Below, piece by piece: positions 8,617-16,898 of a stretch of 64,000 bases of DNA. How positions within the stretch are numbered: position 1 is the first letter of the stretch; the number at the start of each line of letters is the position of its first letter. Source of the DNA: Lewinellaceae bacterium (GTDB lineage Bacteria > Bacteroidota > Bacteroidia > Chitinophagales > Saprospiraceae). The stretch spans positions 1-64,000 of the forward strand of contig JACJYE010000003.1 of assembly GCA_020636255.1 (NCBI GenBank). Reading direction: 5' to 3'. The notes under the pieces are model-generated. The model searched no databases, had not been told where the DNA came from, and saw only the letters and a program-made list of their open reading frames with translations. The translations under genes were made by a program, and so were the position numbers.

Positions 8617-8651
8617 AACCCCAGCCGGGCCGGGCCCGGCTTTTTGGGGTT
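8617..8651. repeat. GC-rich inverted repeat
   Basis: AACCCCA and GCCGGGC pair with GGCCCGGC and TTGGGGTT around a 2-base centre, forming a long stem with one small bulge. It is far from any gene end, so its role (old terminator, or recombination or replication hairpin) is unclear. Confidence 0.5.
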
Positions 8652-8860
8652 AGGCCGTTCAGGTTGCCAACTATAACAGCCAGGCCGGCCCATAAAGAAA
8701 AAAGGAAAGTAGTAGTTGCCCTTTACCGGGGAGGAAGTTCACGGGATTACAGGCGCCCAACGGCGCCACTCTGAATAGCAGGGATTATAGTTTTAGGTGT
8801 TTTTACTTCTTTATACAGGTGGGTTGGAGCCCGTTACCGGAACGGCGATTTTTTTTTTTC

Positions 8861-9010
8861 GTAACGATTCAGCACGCGGCCTAAAATGCTCCTGAAGCAA
8901 AATTTTGTAGGATTTTTCTTGTCTAGCCCCTTCTCATTCCCCTTGAAAGGAGAAGGGCGGATTACAAATTTTGCTTCAGGCCGTAAATCCCCATGATGCT
9001 GAATAGTTAC
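8861..9010 (-). mobile_element. Miniature inverted-repeat transposable element (MITE), copy A
   Basis: This 150-bp element begins GTAACGATTCAGCA and ends TGCTGAATAGTTAC, so both termini read GTAAC inward. It is flanked by perfect 8-bp direct repeats TTTTTTTC at 8853-8860 and 9011-9018. Inside the termini is a second inverted repeat, CTGAAGCAAAATTTTGTA with its complement. The same element lies in opposite orientation at 53796-53946 with about 90 percent identity. There is no coding capacity. GTAA-type ends and 8-bp duplications are features of the IS66 family, so a non-autonomous IS66-type derivative is the best guess. Confidence 0.8.
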
Positions 9011-9147
9011 TTTTTTTCTTCAAATGCTTTTCGCCCAGTGCCGGCCTGCAGCTGCCCAAGCCGAAAATTCCTATTTTTACCTGTCCGGGCCCTTTACCGG
9101 CCAAAAAAGAGGGACAAACCGTAACGCCAACTAAAACGTACCCATTA

Positions 9148-9699
9148 ATGAGTAGTTACCCGGAGGACGACCAACTGATCCGGCAATTGGCCGCAGGCGA
9201 CGAAGGCGCCTGGCGCAGGCTATACGATGACATGCGCAGCCCCTTCCGGCTGTTTTTCATCCGCTATGGCGCCATGGCGCCCGAGGACGCGCTAAACCTT
9301 TTCCAGGAAGCGATGGTCGTTTTGCACCGCAATTGCACCGGTGGCAAGATACAGCCGCCCCTGACGAGCAGTATCAAGACCTACCTTTTCGGCATAGGCA
9401 AGATACTGCTGAAGAAGAACGGGGTGGATACCCGCCATTGGGACGATGATATTCCCGAGCTGCCGGTAGCGCCGGAAGTGGAAAGCCGGGAAGATCAACG
9501 CGCCAATGCCGAGCTGGTGCGCCGCCTGCTCGACAAGATCGGCGAGCCCTGCAAAAGGCTGCTCGAGCTGATCTTCGTGCATGGCTACGTCATGGACGCC
9601 GTTGCCGAAGAGCTGGAACTGCCTTCCGCCGGAGCCGCCCGTAAACGCAAATTCGATTGCCTGAAAAAAATGCGCGACTTAATAGTGTTCAAAACATAG
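9148..9699 (+). CDS. ECF-type RNA polymerase sigma-70 factor
   Basis: The 183-residue protein has the two-domain layout of extracytoplasmic-function sigma factors. Region 2 covers roughly residues 20-85 (PEDALNLFQEAMVVLHRN corresponds to the -10 recognition helix region). Region 4 spans roughly 125-180 (LELIFVHGYVMDAVAEEL, then GAARKRKFDCLKKMRDL as the -35 recognition helix-turn-helix). The gene is followed after 63 bases by a single-pass membrane protein likely to be its partner. Facing it is a minus-strand group with a CHAT protease and a surface protein, an arrangement of sigma factor plus TPR-CHAT that recurs in Saprospiraceae to my knowledge. The promoter it recognises is unknown. Confidence 0.88.
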   Translation: MSSYPEDDQLIRQLAAGDEGAWRRLYDDMRSPFRLFFIRYGAMAPEDALNLFQEAMVVLHRNCTGGKIQPPLTSSIKTYLFGIGKILLKKNGVDTRHWDDDIPELPVAPEVESREDQRANAELVRRLLDKIGEPCKRLLELIFVHGYVMDAVAEELELPSAGAARKRKFDCLKKMRDLIVFKT

Positions 9700-9762
9700 G
9701 TTTTCCATTAGCGATTTTTTGATGGTTATGGACTGCATTGAATCATCCAAAATCAAAACGAA

Positions 9763-10692
9763 ATGCCCTCGAACCTCTACGACATTGAACCCATAGAACG
9801 CTACCTGCTCGGCCAGATGGAGCCAGCTGAACGCGTGGCCTTTGAGGCCCTGCTACAGGCCGATGAAGGCCACCGGGCAGAGGTGGAAAACTATCGCCGC
9901 TTGTTCGGAGGCTTCGCAGCGATACGCAGCGAAGCGTTTCGGAAGCTGGCCCTGCTATGGGAAGCTGAGGCCGATGCCGCCAGCGATGAAGTGGAACTGA
10001 TTGAATGGTATCTGAACGGCCAGCTGCAGGGCCCTGGCCGTAACGCTTTCGAAGAACGCATGCTGAGCGACGAACACCTGGCAGGGGAAGTGGAAGCTTA
10101 CCGGCAGCTTCACTACGGCTTCTCCGCGGCCCGCAGCGAAGTGTTCCGCGATAAGCTCGAAGGATGGGAAAGCGCAAAGAGCAGTCCTGTAGCGTTAAAG
10201 GCCGCTTCGCGGCGCCCGCTCCTGTACCGCATCGCCGCGGCGGCGGCGGCCGTGCTGCTGCTCGCCGGCTTCGGGCTCAACTGGTACGCCAACAGCCACT
10301 ATTCCCGCCCGGCGCTGGTGGCCAGTTATTACCAGCCTCCCCGCTCGGAAACCATCATGGGCAACGATCAGCCCACCCTGACGACGATCGCGCAGCAATT
10401 TACCAGGGCCAACGAATTGTTCCAAAAACAACATTACGCCGAAGCATACCAGGCCTTCGACGGCCTGCTGGGCAGCCTGCCTGCCGCTGGCCTCGACAAG
10501 TTCAACCATCAATACTTCCTGGAACAGAGTGAATGGAACAGGCTGCTGGCCGCCATGGCCATGGACACTCCGCCGCTCGACCCTGCAGGGGAAGCACGGC
10601 GCATCGCCGGCGCCGACGGCCATGAATTTCAGGCGGAAGCAAAAAGGCTAAGCCGGCAGTTGCAGTCGGTTTGGTATAAATGGGCAAATTGA
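9763..10692 (+). CDS. Single-pass membrane protein with duplicated cytoplasmic domain, putative anti-sigma partner
   Basis: The 309-residue protein has an N-terminal cytoplasmic part, one transmembrane helix at about residues 154-172 (poly-Ala, then VLLLAGFGLNWY) preceded by Arg residues, and a periplasmic domain with helical, TPR-like character. The N-terminal part is an internal duplication. IERYLLGQMEPAERVAFEA is repeated as IEWYLNGQLQGPGRNAFEE about 70 residues later, and both units end in a GF-A-RSE-FR motif. Location directly after an ECF sigma gene and this topology suggest an anti-sigma or signal-relay function. However, there is no HxxxCxxC zinc-binding motif of the ZAS type, so the assignment rests on context. 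It converges with the Uma2 gene, ending 17 bases away. Confidence 0.7.
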   Translation: MPSNLYDIEPIERYLLGQMEPAERVAFEALLQADEGHRAEVENYRRLFGGFAAIRSEAFRKLALLWEAEADAASDEVELIEWYLNGQLQGPGRNAFEERMLSDEHLAGEVEAYRQLHYGFSAARSEVFRDKLEGWESAKSSPVALKAASRRPLLYRIAAAAAAVLLLAGFGLNWYANSHYSRPALVASYYQPPRSETIMGNDQPTLTTIAQQFTRANELFQKQHYAEAYQAFDGLLGSLPAAGLDKFNHQYFLEQSEWNRLLAAMAMDTPPLDPAGEARRIAGADGHEFQAEAKRLSRQLQSVWYKWAN

Positions 10693-10708
10693 CGACACCT
10701 AAAAAAGA

Positions 10709-11272
10709 TCAGACAAAGAGGCTATCAACGCTTAACGCACGGCCGGAGCGGGGAAGGTTAAGCTTACTACCGGATTCGGCATAAAAAGTCTCCTGGAAAT
10801 CGTATCCATCCCCTCTAGGCGAGCGATAAACTTCTACCGAACGCGCTTCGAGGCTGACGACCCAATATTCCGGGATGCCTGCACCAGCATATATGGGGAG
10901 TTTTACTGCTCTATCTTTTTCCAGCGAGGAATCTGCAACCTCAATGATCAACAATACATTTTTCGCTTCGGGAAGATGATCTTCATAATAATTAGAGGAT
11001 GGCTCCAACAAGGCCAAATCCGGTTCGGGTTCAGAATACTCGCCCAACCGGATAGGGCCCTGGACGCTGATTATAAGCTCACCTGCCAGAATATCATATA
11101 ACAAAGCGGTGAGCCTTTTTACCATAGCTGCATGTTTTCTGCCAACCGGGCTCAGCTCTATCAATTTTCCTTCCAGTAATTCAATCCTGTCATCATCTGC
11201 CAGAATTCCTACTTCTGCCATTTTTTGGTACTCCTTCACATTGATCAATCGCTGGGATAATTGAATGGCCAT
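10709..11272 (-). CDS. Uma2 family endonuclease-like protein (DUF820)
   Basis: With the start at 11272 (MAIQLSQRLINVKEYQKM) the product has 187 residues, the normal family length; a longer frame to 11425 adds 51 unrelated residues and overlaps the CHAT gene. Recognisable parts are RIELLEGKLIELSPVGRKHA, the restriction-like core EPEPDLALLE, and VLLIIEVADSSLEKDRAVKLPIYAGAGIPEYWVV. Together these provide the Asp and Glu-x-Ala/Val residues of a PD-(D/E)XK fold. Function in Bacteroidota is not established; a nuclease role is inferred from the fold. It lies 68 bases downstream of the CHAT gene on the same strand. Confidence 0.85.
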   Translation of the reverse strand: MAIQLSQRLINVKEYQKMAEVGILADDDRIELLEGKLIELSPVGRKHAAMVKRLTALLYDILAGELIISVQGPIRLGEYSEPEPDLALLEPSSNYYEDHLPEAKNVLLIIEVADSSLEKDRAVKLPIYAGAGIPEYWVVSLEARSVEVYRSPRGDGYDFQETFYAESGSKLNLPRSGRALSVDSLFV

Positions 11273-11340
11273 CGTATAAGCGATATTTTTCTCCAAAAAT
11301 ATATGGTTTTGGGTGAGAAACGCGAGCCTCCCCAAGCTGG

Positions 11341-14226
11341 CTACCCCGCCTTTTTCCCCATCCTCCTGAACATCAGGATGCCGAGCAGGAAGACCCCGCC
11401 ACCCAGGCCGACGGCCAGAAGCCACCAGCTTTTGGGGTATACCGCCCTCATATTGCCTATAGGTTCAAAGGCGGCCCAGTAGGCCGGATGAGCATTGAGG
11501 CGGCCGCCCTGCCCGATCTGCTGTAGTTTTGCCAGCCGCAGGGCCTCTGATTTGGTGTGCCCTTTCTTCAGGTAGGCGTAAAAACTTTTCATCAGCGCTT
11601 CGTTGGCCGCGTCGTTGATCGGCCACAGGGTCGTGATAACGCTGTTGGCGCCGGCGTAAAGAAAGGCCCGCGCCAGGCTGATGATGCCCTCACCCTGGTA
11701 GACCGTGCCCACAGATGTCTCGCAGGCACTCAGCACGGCCATTTCCGCCTGTAGGGGTAACAGGTAAATATCTTTCACAAATAACGAGTCATAACCGCCT
11801 TGCCCGTTGGAGAAAACGATGAAAGAAAAATCGCCTTCTTCGGTATTGGCCTCCGCATGGGTAGCAAAATGGAACAGCCCATACTGCGCGGCGGCGGCCC
11901 GCAGCTTTTCCGCCGTAGCGTCGGGGCCCAGGAAAAGGGCGCCGCCGGTAATGCTCTTGACGGCTTCCAGCAGTGAGGCATTATACTGCAATTCCGGGAA
12001 AGGCCCGCTTTGGAAAGCCGGCGCAAAACCCGCAAAATCCAGGTTTGCAGTAGGGCGGCCCAGCAATGCTGCCTGCAGGGTGGCCGAATAACCGTAGCTG
12101 ATGTCGTAGCGCTGTACCAGATAGCTGTAACCCGAAAAGTTGCAACCCGCCGGGGGCGCCGCCGTGAGCAAGGCGTCGAAAGGCAGAAAGCCCAATACCC
12201 CGCTGGGCACGATAGTGAGGTGTTCAGGCAGCCCCAGGGCCTCCAGCGGCGCCATCAGCTTCTGATATAAGCCATAACCCAACTGATTGTATACCTGGCA
12301 GAGCGAATCGCGATTGGAAGAAGAGAACTGGAATTGCCCGACCGCATCGCGCAGGCCTACCACCCATTGTTCCAGTGGAAAGTCCTTGTCGAAGGCCAGG
12401 ACCTCGAAATCCCGGTGTGTGATAACGAAAACATAGATATCGTTCTGCCCGACGAAGTATTCGATGAAGGCCTCGCCCCTGCCCAATAGCTGGCGGCGGG
12501 CTTCTGCCGAAGTCAGGGTCTTGACATCGTACTTCAGGTGGTAATAAGCCGGGTATGCCTTTTCTATGCCATCGACCCAATCCGAATAACCTTGCCTGAG
12601 GGCCAACAGCTCGTTCTCCAGCTTCCGGATGTCGTCAACTGAGCTTCCGGCTGCGCGGGCGTCGAAGAGCGCCTCTTCCTTCAGGGCTATTCCCTCCTGC
12701 ATGCCCCGCTCACTTTCCCGCACTTCCTTTGGCACACCTGCTACGGCTTCTGCTTTCGACTTGTAAAAAGCTTCCAGCAACAGCGTACTCTTACTGCGTT
12801 CGGCAAAGGCGAAGGCTGCTTCCTTGTATTGCTCCTGCTGTGTGGACCTCCAAAGCTCGAGGGCGATCGCGATGGCATGGGCGCTACGGGTACGCGCCTC
12901 TTCGACATTGAAGAGCTTCGACGATTCGTAGTAGTAACTGCGCCGCAGGAGCTGTTCCACCTCGAATATGAGCTCGTGGCATTGAAGTGCGGCCTGCAGT
13001 TTATCGGCCCCGCCCTCCTTGCGGTACCAATCGAACAGGATATTGGCCTTGCCGGCCAGAGCATCCATAATCGTATTTTCCGAATATAGGCTCTCCGTTG
13101 GCGGGTTCTGGCGCCAGTTGTCCAGCCGGCAGCCCGGAAGCAGTACTTTCAGTGCTTTCTGATAGTAGGCCAGCCCTTTCTCGTACTTGCCCCATGCCTG
13201 GTACATTTCGGCGGCGGCATAGTAACATTTAGCCAGTTTGCGCCCGGCCGATTGCCCTTCCAGTTTTTCGTAATATGCGGCGGCATCCATCAGCAGCTGC
13301 TCGCTTTCCGGGTAAAGCCCCTGCAGGGATTTGGACTCCGCCATGAGTTCCAGGCAGGCAGGTATGTTCGATTCGAGGTACGACAGGGCGGGGTTTTGGA
13401 TGGCCTCCTCGAAGGCGTCCCTGGCTTCCCGGGCAGAACGCACGGCCCGGGCGTACTGTCCGCGCGCGTTCAGGGCCTTGGCCTGGTTGGCCAGAAGGAG
13501 AGCACGGGTAGAAGAGCCAATGCCAGGCAGTGCCAGCCCCATTTCGAATTGCCGCGCCGCAGGCTCCGGGCCTTTGTGCCAGAAGGCGAGCGTACCCAGC
13601 TCGCAGATTAGCTGAGCGGCGAGGTCATTATCGTGGTATTGCAGGGCGACTTGTTCGGCCTTCGACAGGATGACCTCTGCAGCCTGGTAGTCGCCTGTCT
13701 GGGTGTACAGGTTGCCCATCTCACGGTAGACGTAGGCGGCGACCTCGGTGTCTTCTTTCTGCATTTTTTGCACAAACACCCGCGCCGCTGCATTGTAGTA
13801 GTCCAGCGCCAGGCCTTTTTTCTCGAGGTAGTAGGCATAGAGGTAGGCCAGGTTCACATTCGCCCACGCCAGGGCGTCCCAATCCTGTGGCCCGAAACGG
13901 CCCTCAGAAAAAAAAGGCTGGTAGCCGATGGCCTTTTTCAGGCAGGCTTCGGCGGCTTCCGGCTGCCCGAGGGCATCGCGGTATATCCGGGCAAAATTCT
14001 TCCATGCGTTGATCCACGGGCCGGCCTGCCCTTTTAACTGATAGTCTTTTAGTGCTTTATCGAGCAGCCGCTTCGCTTCCGCCTCCTGGCCTTGCTCCAG
14101 CAGTTGCTGAGCCTGCAATTCCAGTTCAGCGGAAGAAGGTTCTGCCGGGGCCGTTGTTGCCTGAAGCGGGCAGATAGCGACAAAATAAATGGAAATGCAC
14201 AGGAAGTGTAAGGTGGATAGCCGCAT
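11341..14226 (-). CDS. TPR-repeat CHAT-domain putative caspase-like protease, secreted and tail-anchored
   Basis: The 961-residue protein starts with a signal peptide (residues 1-23). Tetratricopeptide repeats run from about 30 to 400, for example EAEAKRLLDKALKDYQLKG and KYEKGLAYYQKALKVL, followed by a helical linker. The C-terminal CHAT domain carries the caspase-like dyad, His790 in HFATHAEAN and Cys835 in VLSACETSVG. After these comes the family motif GEGIISLARAFLYAGANSVI-T, then LWPIND. A final helix (WWLLAVGLGGGVFLLGILMF) with a basic end should anchor it in a membrane with the bulk outside the cytoplasm. CHAT proteins cleave proteins after TPR-mediated recognition; the substrate here is unknown. 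It is preceded by a surface protein gene with a similar tail anchor. Confidence 0.88.
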   Translation of the reverse strand: MRLSTLHFLCISIYFVAICPLQATTAPAEPSSAELELQAQQLLEQGQEAEAKRLLDKALKDYQLKGQAGPWINAWKNFARIYRDALGQPEAAEACLKKAIGYQPFFSEGRFGPQDWDALAWANVNLAYLYAYYLEKKGLALDYYNAAARVFVQKMQKEDTEVAAYVYREMGNLYTQTGDYQAAEVILSKAEQVALQYHDNDLAAQLICELGTLAFWHKGPEPAARQFEMGLALPGIGSSTRALLLANQAKALNARGQYARAVRSAREARDAFEEAIQNPALSYLESNIPACLELMAESKSLQGLYPESEQLLMDAAAYYEKLEGQSAGRKLAKCYYAAAEMYQAWGKYEKGLAYYQKALKVLLPGCRLDNWRQNPPTESLYSENTIMDALAGKANILFDWYRKEGGADKLQAALQCHELIFEVEQLLRRSYYYESSKLFNVEEARTRSAHAIAIALELWRSTQQEQYKEAAFAFAERSKSTLLLEAFYKSKAEAVAGVPKEVRESERGMQEGIALKEEALFDARAAGSSVDDIRKLENELLALRQGYSDWVDGIEKAYPAYYHLKYDVKTLTSAEARRQLLGRGEAFIEYFVGQNDIYVFVITHRDFEVLAFDKDFPLEQWVVGLRDAVGQFQFSSSNRDSLCQVYNQLGYGLYQKLMAPLEALGLPEHLTIVPSGVLGFLPFDALLTAAPPAGCNFSGYSYLVQRYDISYGYSATLQAALLGRPTANLDFAGFAPAFQSGPFPELQYNASLLEAVKSITGGALFLGPDATAEKLRAAAAQYGLFHFATHAEANTEEGDFSFIVFSNGQGGYDSLFVKDIYLLPLQAEMAVLSACETSVGTVYQGEGIISLARAFLYAGANSVITTLWPINDAANEALMKSFYAYLKKGHTKSEALRLAKLQQIGQGGRLNAHPAYWAAFEPIGNMRAVYPKSWWLLAVGLGGGVFLLGILMFRRMGKKAG

Positions 14227-14263
14227 GTCTGGTTTTTTGATAGGTTCGGGGGAAGAGGGCCGG

Positions 14264-14295
14264 CCCGGAGGGTGGCATCTGCTGTCACCCTCCGG
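14264..14295. other. Strong hairpin between two minus-strand genes
   Basis: GCCCGGAGGGTG and CACCCTCCGGGC form a perfect 12-base stem around a short centre, in the 86-base gap between the tail-anchored surface protein and the CHAT gene. There is no U-tract on the minus strand. It could reduce read-through or stabilise an RNA end, setting the two genes at different levels; that role is inferred only from position. Confidence 0.5.
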
Positions 14296-14312
14296 GCGGG
14301 AGTAGTCGGATA

Positions 14313-16004
14313 CTAGGTATTGCTACGCCTCAGGAACGCAAAAAGGACGGCAAAGCCGATGATCAGCAGGATCAGGATGACCAGCCACCAGGGCAGCGGG
14401 AAACTGCTTGTAACATCGATGGAAGGCGCCACGCATTGGCCGCAGTTGAAGTCGCCCAGCTCGTAGGCCTGGTCGGCAGGCGTGAGCAGGCTGATCTCCG
14501 CCGGTGGCGTAAATACGGGGTCGTTGGTTTCCGAATAGAAATAGATGTAGGCCTGCTGCCCATCGAGTATACTGACGTCTTTCCCCGTTTCCAGAAAAGC
14601 ATAAAAGCTGATGCTGCCGTAGGTGGAAGGATGCCCTGCGCCAAAGTCCATCACGGGATGGATGATCAGGTCTTTCAGTTCCCATGTGACCGACTTCTCG
14701 CCCCGGGTGATCTTGATGTCATCGGGGTTGATGAACGGGTGAGAATGCACCAGGGTATCGGGAATGCGCGAGGGGCTTACCCCGTCGGGCAGGTCGAGCT
14801 TGATGATCACCTTATCGACATCACCGGCGCCGTCGTTCTCAAAATCGACGGTGAAAAGCAGTTTCTGGCCGACCTCGCTGCCGGCAGGGCATTCGCAGGT
14901 GGTGATCGCGAGCTTATTGGGGTCGTGCCCTTTGGAGATACCCGCCGCGTTTTCGTGGACATCCATCAGCAGGGTGCCCAGCGGCAGGTTAAAGGTATTG
15001 CCTTCTATGGGGTCTGTGACCGGCAGGCCGTTGTCGAGCAGCGGAGGCAGGCCGAGTTGCTGGACGCGTTCCTGTTCTTCGCCGCTCAGCACGGGGCTGA
15101 GCTGCGGCGGATCGTTCAGGATGCCCGCCGCCATGAAGCGAACCTGCCCTTTTTCCTTCTCAGGGGCTTTGTCCAGCAGGTCTTTATCGTTGAGCAGGTT
15201 GATGAAGTAGTGGCGCTCTTCCTGAGGGAACAGTTTTTCAAAGGGGATCACGTACACCTCCTTGTAGTATTCGGAAACCTGGGGGTCGGCCACCATATAG
15301 CGGTTGCCCGAACTGCCACCGAAGAAGTTCAGGACTTCAGTCTCGGTGAAATCGCTGAACACCTTGAGGTCGGCGGCATCGGTTTTCGGCACCAGCAGGG
15401 TATCGCCGTTCTCCTGTGTGACGATCAATTCGATGAGGCCGTCGTAGAACAGCAACAGGTTGCCGTTGAGGTACTGCGAGCTATCCTGGGTGAAGTTGTT
15501 ACGCACAGACAGTATCCAGGTACTGGTGTGGAGCGGGACCATGCGGGTATGGTTGCGCTGCAGGTTGATGAACAGGCCGGGCTTAACGGCCGTCGATTTT
15601 TTAGATACGCCGGCCTTGGCAACCACCGTAGTATCCAGTACGATGATCCTGGGCGGTGGAGCGCCGCCGGTGTAAATACTGGTGGCGATGGCCTGCGTCT
15701 GGACGGAGGCGGTGGCAGCGCCTTTCAGGTCGTACTGATAATCTATTGATCTTTCGAGCGATTTGTTGATGAAGTTGCCGTCGCTGAATATCCAGAGAAA
15801 TTCGTAATAAGGCGAAGGCGGGTGTACGGCGTTGAGGGTATCCAATGGCGGCAGGTGCACCAGGTTGAAGCCGGTGGCATCGGCCTTATCGGTTGCCACC
15901 ATCGTTTCCTGCCCGGAAAGGGGCCGGGTGAACAGCATAGCGGCGAACAGCAGGACGGGCAGGATGGAACGGGACAGGCTGGCTGGCTGGTAAAGAGGGT
16001 TCAT
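14313..16004 (-). CDS. Large extracytoplasmic protein with C-terminal membrane anchor, function unknown
   Basis: The product has 563 residues. Residues 1-32 form a signal peptide, and a C-terminal helix (PWWLVILILLIIGFAVLFAF) followed by RRSNT anchors it. The middle is beta-rich. One stretch near residues 370-420 (CECPAGSEVGQKLLFTVDFEN, then VDKVIIKLDLPDGV) resembles DUF11/conserved-repeat adhesin modules. A Cys-x-x-Cys (CGQC) lies just before the anchor. I do not recognise a catalytic site. Its gene precedes the CHAT protease gene on the same strand, and both products share the signal-peptide plus tail-anchor topology. They may therefore act together in the envelope, perhaps as substrate or scaffold and protease, which is inference from arrangement. 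Confidence 0.75.
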   Translation of the reverse strand: MNPLYQPASLSRSILPVLLFAAMLFTRPLSGQETMVATDKADATGFNLVHLPPLDTLNAVHPPSPYYEFLWIFSDGNFINKSLERSIDYQYDLKGAATASVQTQAIATSIYTGGAPPPRIIVLDTTVVAKAGVSKKSTAVKPGLFINLQRNHTRMVPLHTSTWILSVRNNFTQDSSQYLNGNLLLFYDGLIELIVTQENGDTLLVPKTDAADLKVFSDFTETEVLNFFGGSSGNRYMVADPQVSEYYKEVYVIPFEKLFPQEERHYFINLLNDKDLLDKAPEKEKGQVRFMAAGILNDPPQLSPVLSGEEQERVQQLGLPPLLDNGLPVTDPIEGNTFNLPLGTLLMDVHENAAGISKGHDPNKLAITTCECPAGSEVGQKLLFTVDFENDGAGDVDKVIIKLDLPDGVSPSRIPDTLVHSHPFINPDDIKITRGEKSVTWELKDLIIHPVMDFGAGHPSTYGSISFYAFLETGKDVSILDGQQAYIYFYSETNDPVFTPPAEISLLTPADQAYELGDFNCGQCVAPSIDVTSSFPLPWWLVILILLIIGFAVLFAFLRRSNT

Positions 16005-16296
16005 AGTTGCTTTATTTATGGATTAGGCGATATAGTTTGCATACGGACACATCCGCTCAGCGCATTGGAAGGCTGCTGATCCAGTACCAAGATAGCCAAA
16101 ATAAGCGTGAAAAAAACAGGTGGGTTAGAGGATATCATTGGTTTTCTGGGTTTTGGGGAGGGGATGTGATCCACCGCTAACGGAGGTATCCGGTAACAAG
16201 CTTGCCAGCCTGCCTCCGGCATACCCCGCTAACGATGTGCTAATAACAAGTAATTCTTACGCTATACTTCTATTCGAATACTGTGCATGGCCGGGG

Positions 16297-16359
16297 TTCA
16301 GAGCTTGTTTGGAGGCCGCCCTTTGAGCTGCAAAGGGTGGCCTCCAAACAAGCTCTGAA
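16297..16359. repeat. Dispersed palindromic repeat, copy 2
   Basis: A palindrome with about 29-base arms begins TTCAGAGCTTGTTTGG and ends CCAAACAAGCTCTGAA around a 4-base centre. Its inner stem (CCCTTTG with CAAAGGG) differs from copy 1 (GCTTTT with AAAAGC), yet both arms changed together. This indicates that the hairpin, not the primary sequence, is conserved. Confidence 0.75.
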
Positions 16360-16367
16360 GCAGATAG

Positions 16368-16406
16368 AAAAAAAAACTGGGCAGCAGTCCTTTAACCACT
16401 ACCCAG
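16368..16406 (-). terminator. Minus-strand intrinsic terminator of an unidentified transcript
   Basis: On the minus strand CTGGGTAGT and GCTGCCCAG form a stem (two pairs are G-U wobbles that exist only in the minus-strand RNA), followed by nine U residues (A-tract 16368-16376). The strand-specific pairing argues for a real minus-strand transcript arriving from 16407 upward, where no clear gene is present. Confidence 0.6.
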
Positions 16407-16853
16407 CCCGGAATAATAGCAACTATCTACTTATCTCCAATTTAAATTTATGCTCACCTTTGTGAGCATGCCCTTCTGAAAATAAAACACCCTAAAAAAA
16501 TCTTTATAACATTTGGCTGAGGGGTTATCTCTTGAAAAAGAGGGCTGGAGCAGTTCGCCGCGCTGCCGGGCCCACCGCCTCCGGCCCCCCTTTTGAAATG
16601 GCTTCGTTTAACACCGTGGAATCAAATCCGATAGCTAGTGTACGTAGTATGTTGTGTTTGAACATTGCTTCGGTGCGAAACCCGGCCTGAGCCGGTTCAG
16701 GGCAGAATGCTCTGCAGTGTTCGCACACCGCAGAGCTTCCGAATTGCCCTATGAACATTATACATTCTTGGATTATCCGGCCTGTTCAACGGCCCGGAAA
16801 GGTTGTTTTTTCATAGTATGTAGTACTCGGGGAGCGGCCGGCGGGGCCGCTGT

Positions 16854-16898
16854 TGCGAAAGTGGGGCAGCAGTGCCCTAAACTGCTGCCACTATCGCA
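16854..16898. repeat. Inverted repeat related to the 16377-16406 hairpin
   Basis: TGCGAAAGTGG plus GCAGCAGT pairs with ACTGCTGCC plus ACTATCGCA around a 7-base loop, with one mismatch and a two-base bulge. The centre (GCAGCAGT, C, CTAAAC) resembles the terminator hairpin at 16377-16406, suggesting a duplicated structural element. There is no U-tract on either strand. Confidence 0.45.

Larger units (their letters stand above)
8201..9147. other. Intergenic region with mobile-element remnants and hairpins
   Basis: No convincing gene is visible in about 950 bases between the divergent GNAT and sigma-factor genes. The stretch holds an unpaired half-site of the dispersed palindrome (TTAGAGCTTGTTTGGG at 8411-8426), a long GC-rich inverted repeat (8617-8651) and a complete 150-bp miniature transposon (8861-9010). 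Short open frames here have no recognisable protein features. Confidence 0.7.

Noticed and set aside
9061..9147. Possible TAnnTTT-like box (TATTTTTA) upstream of the sigma factor gene
   Set aside because: It lacks the final G of the Bacteroidota -7 consensus and has no -33 element, in an AT-rich context where matches occur by chance.
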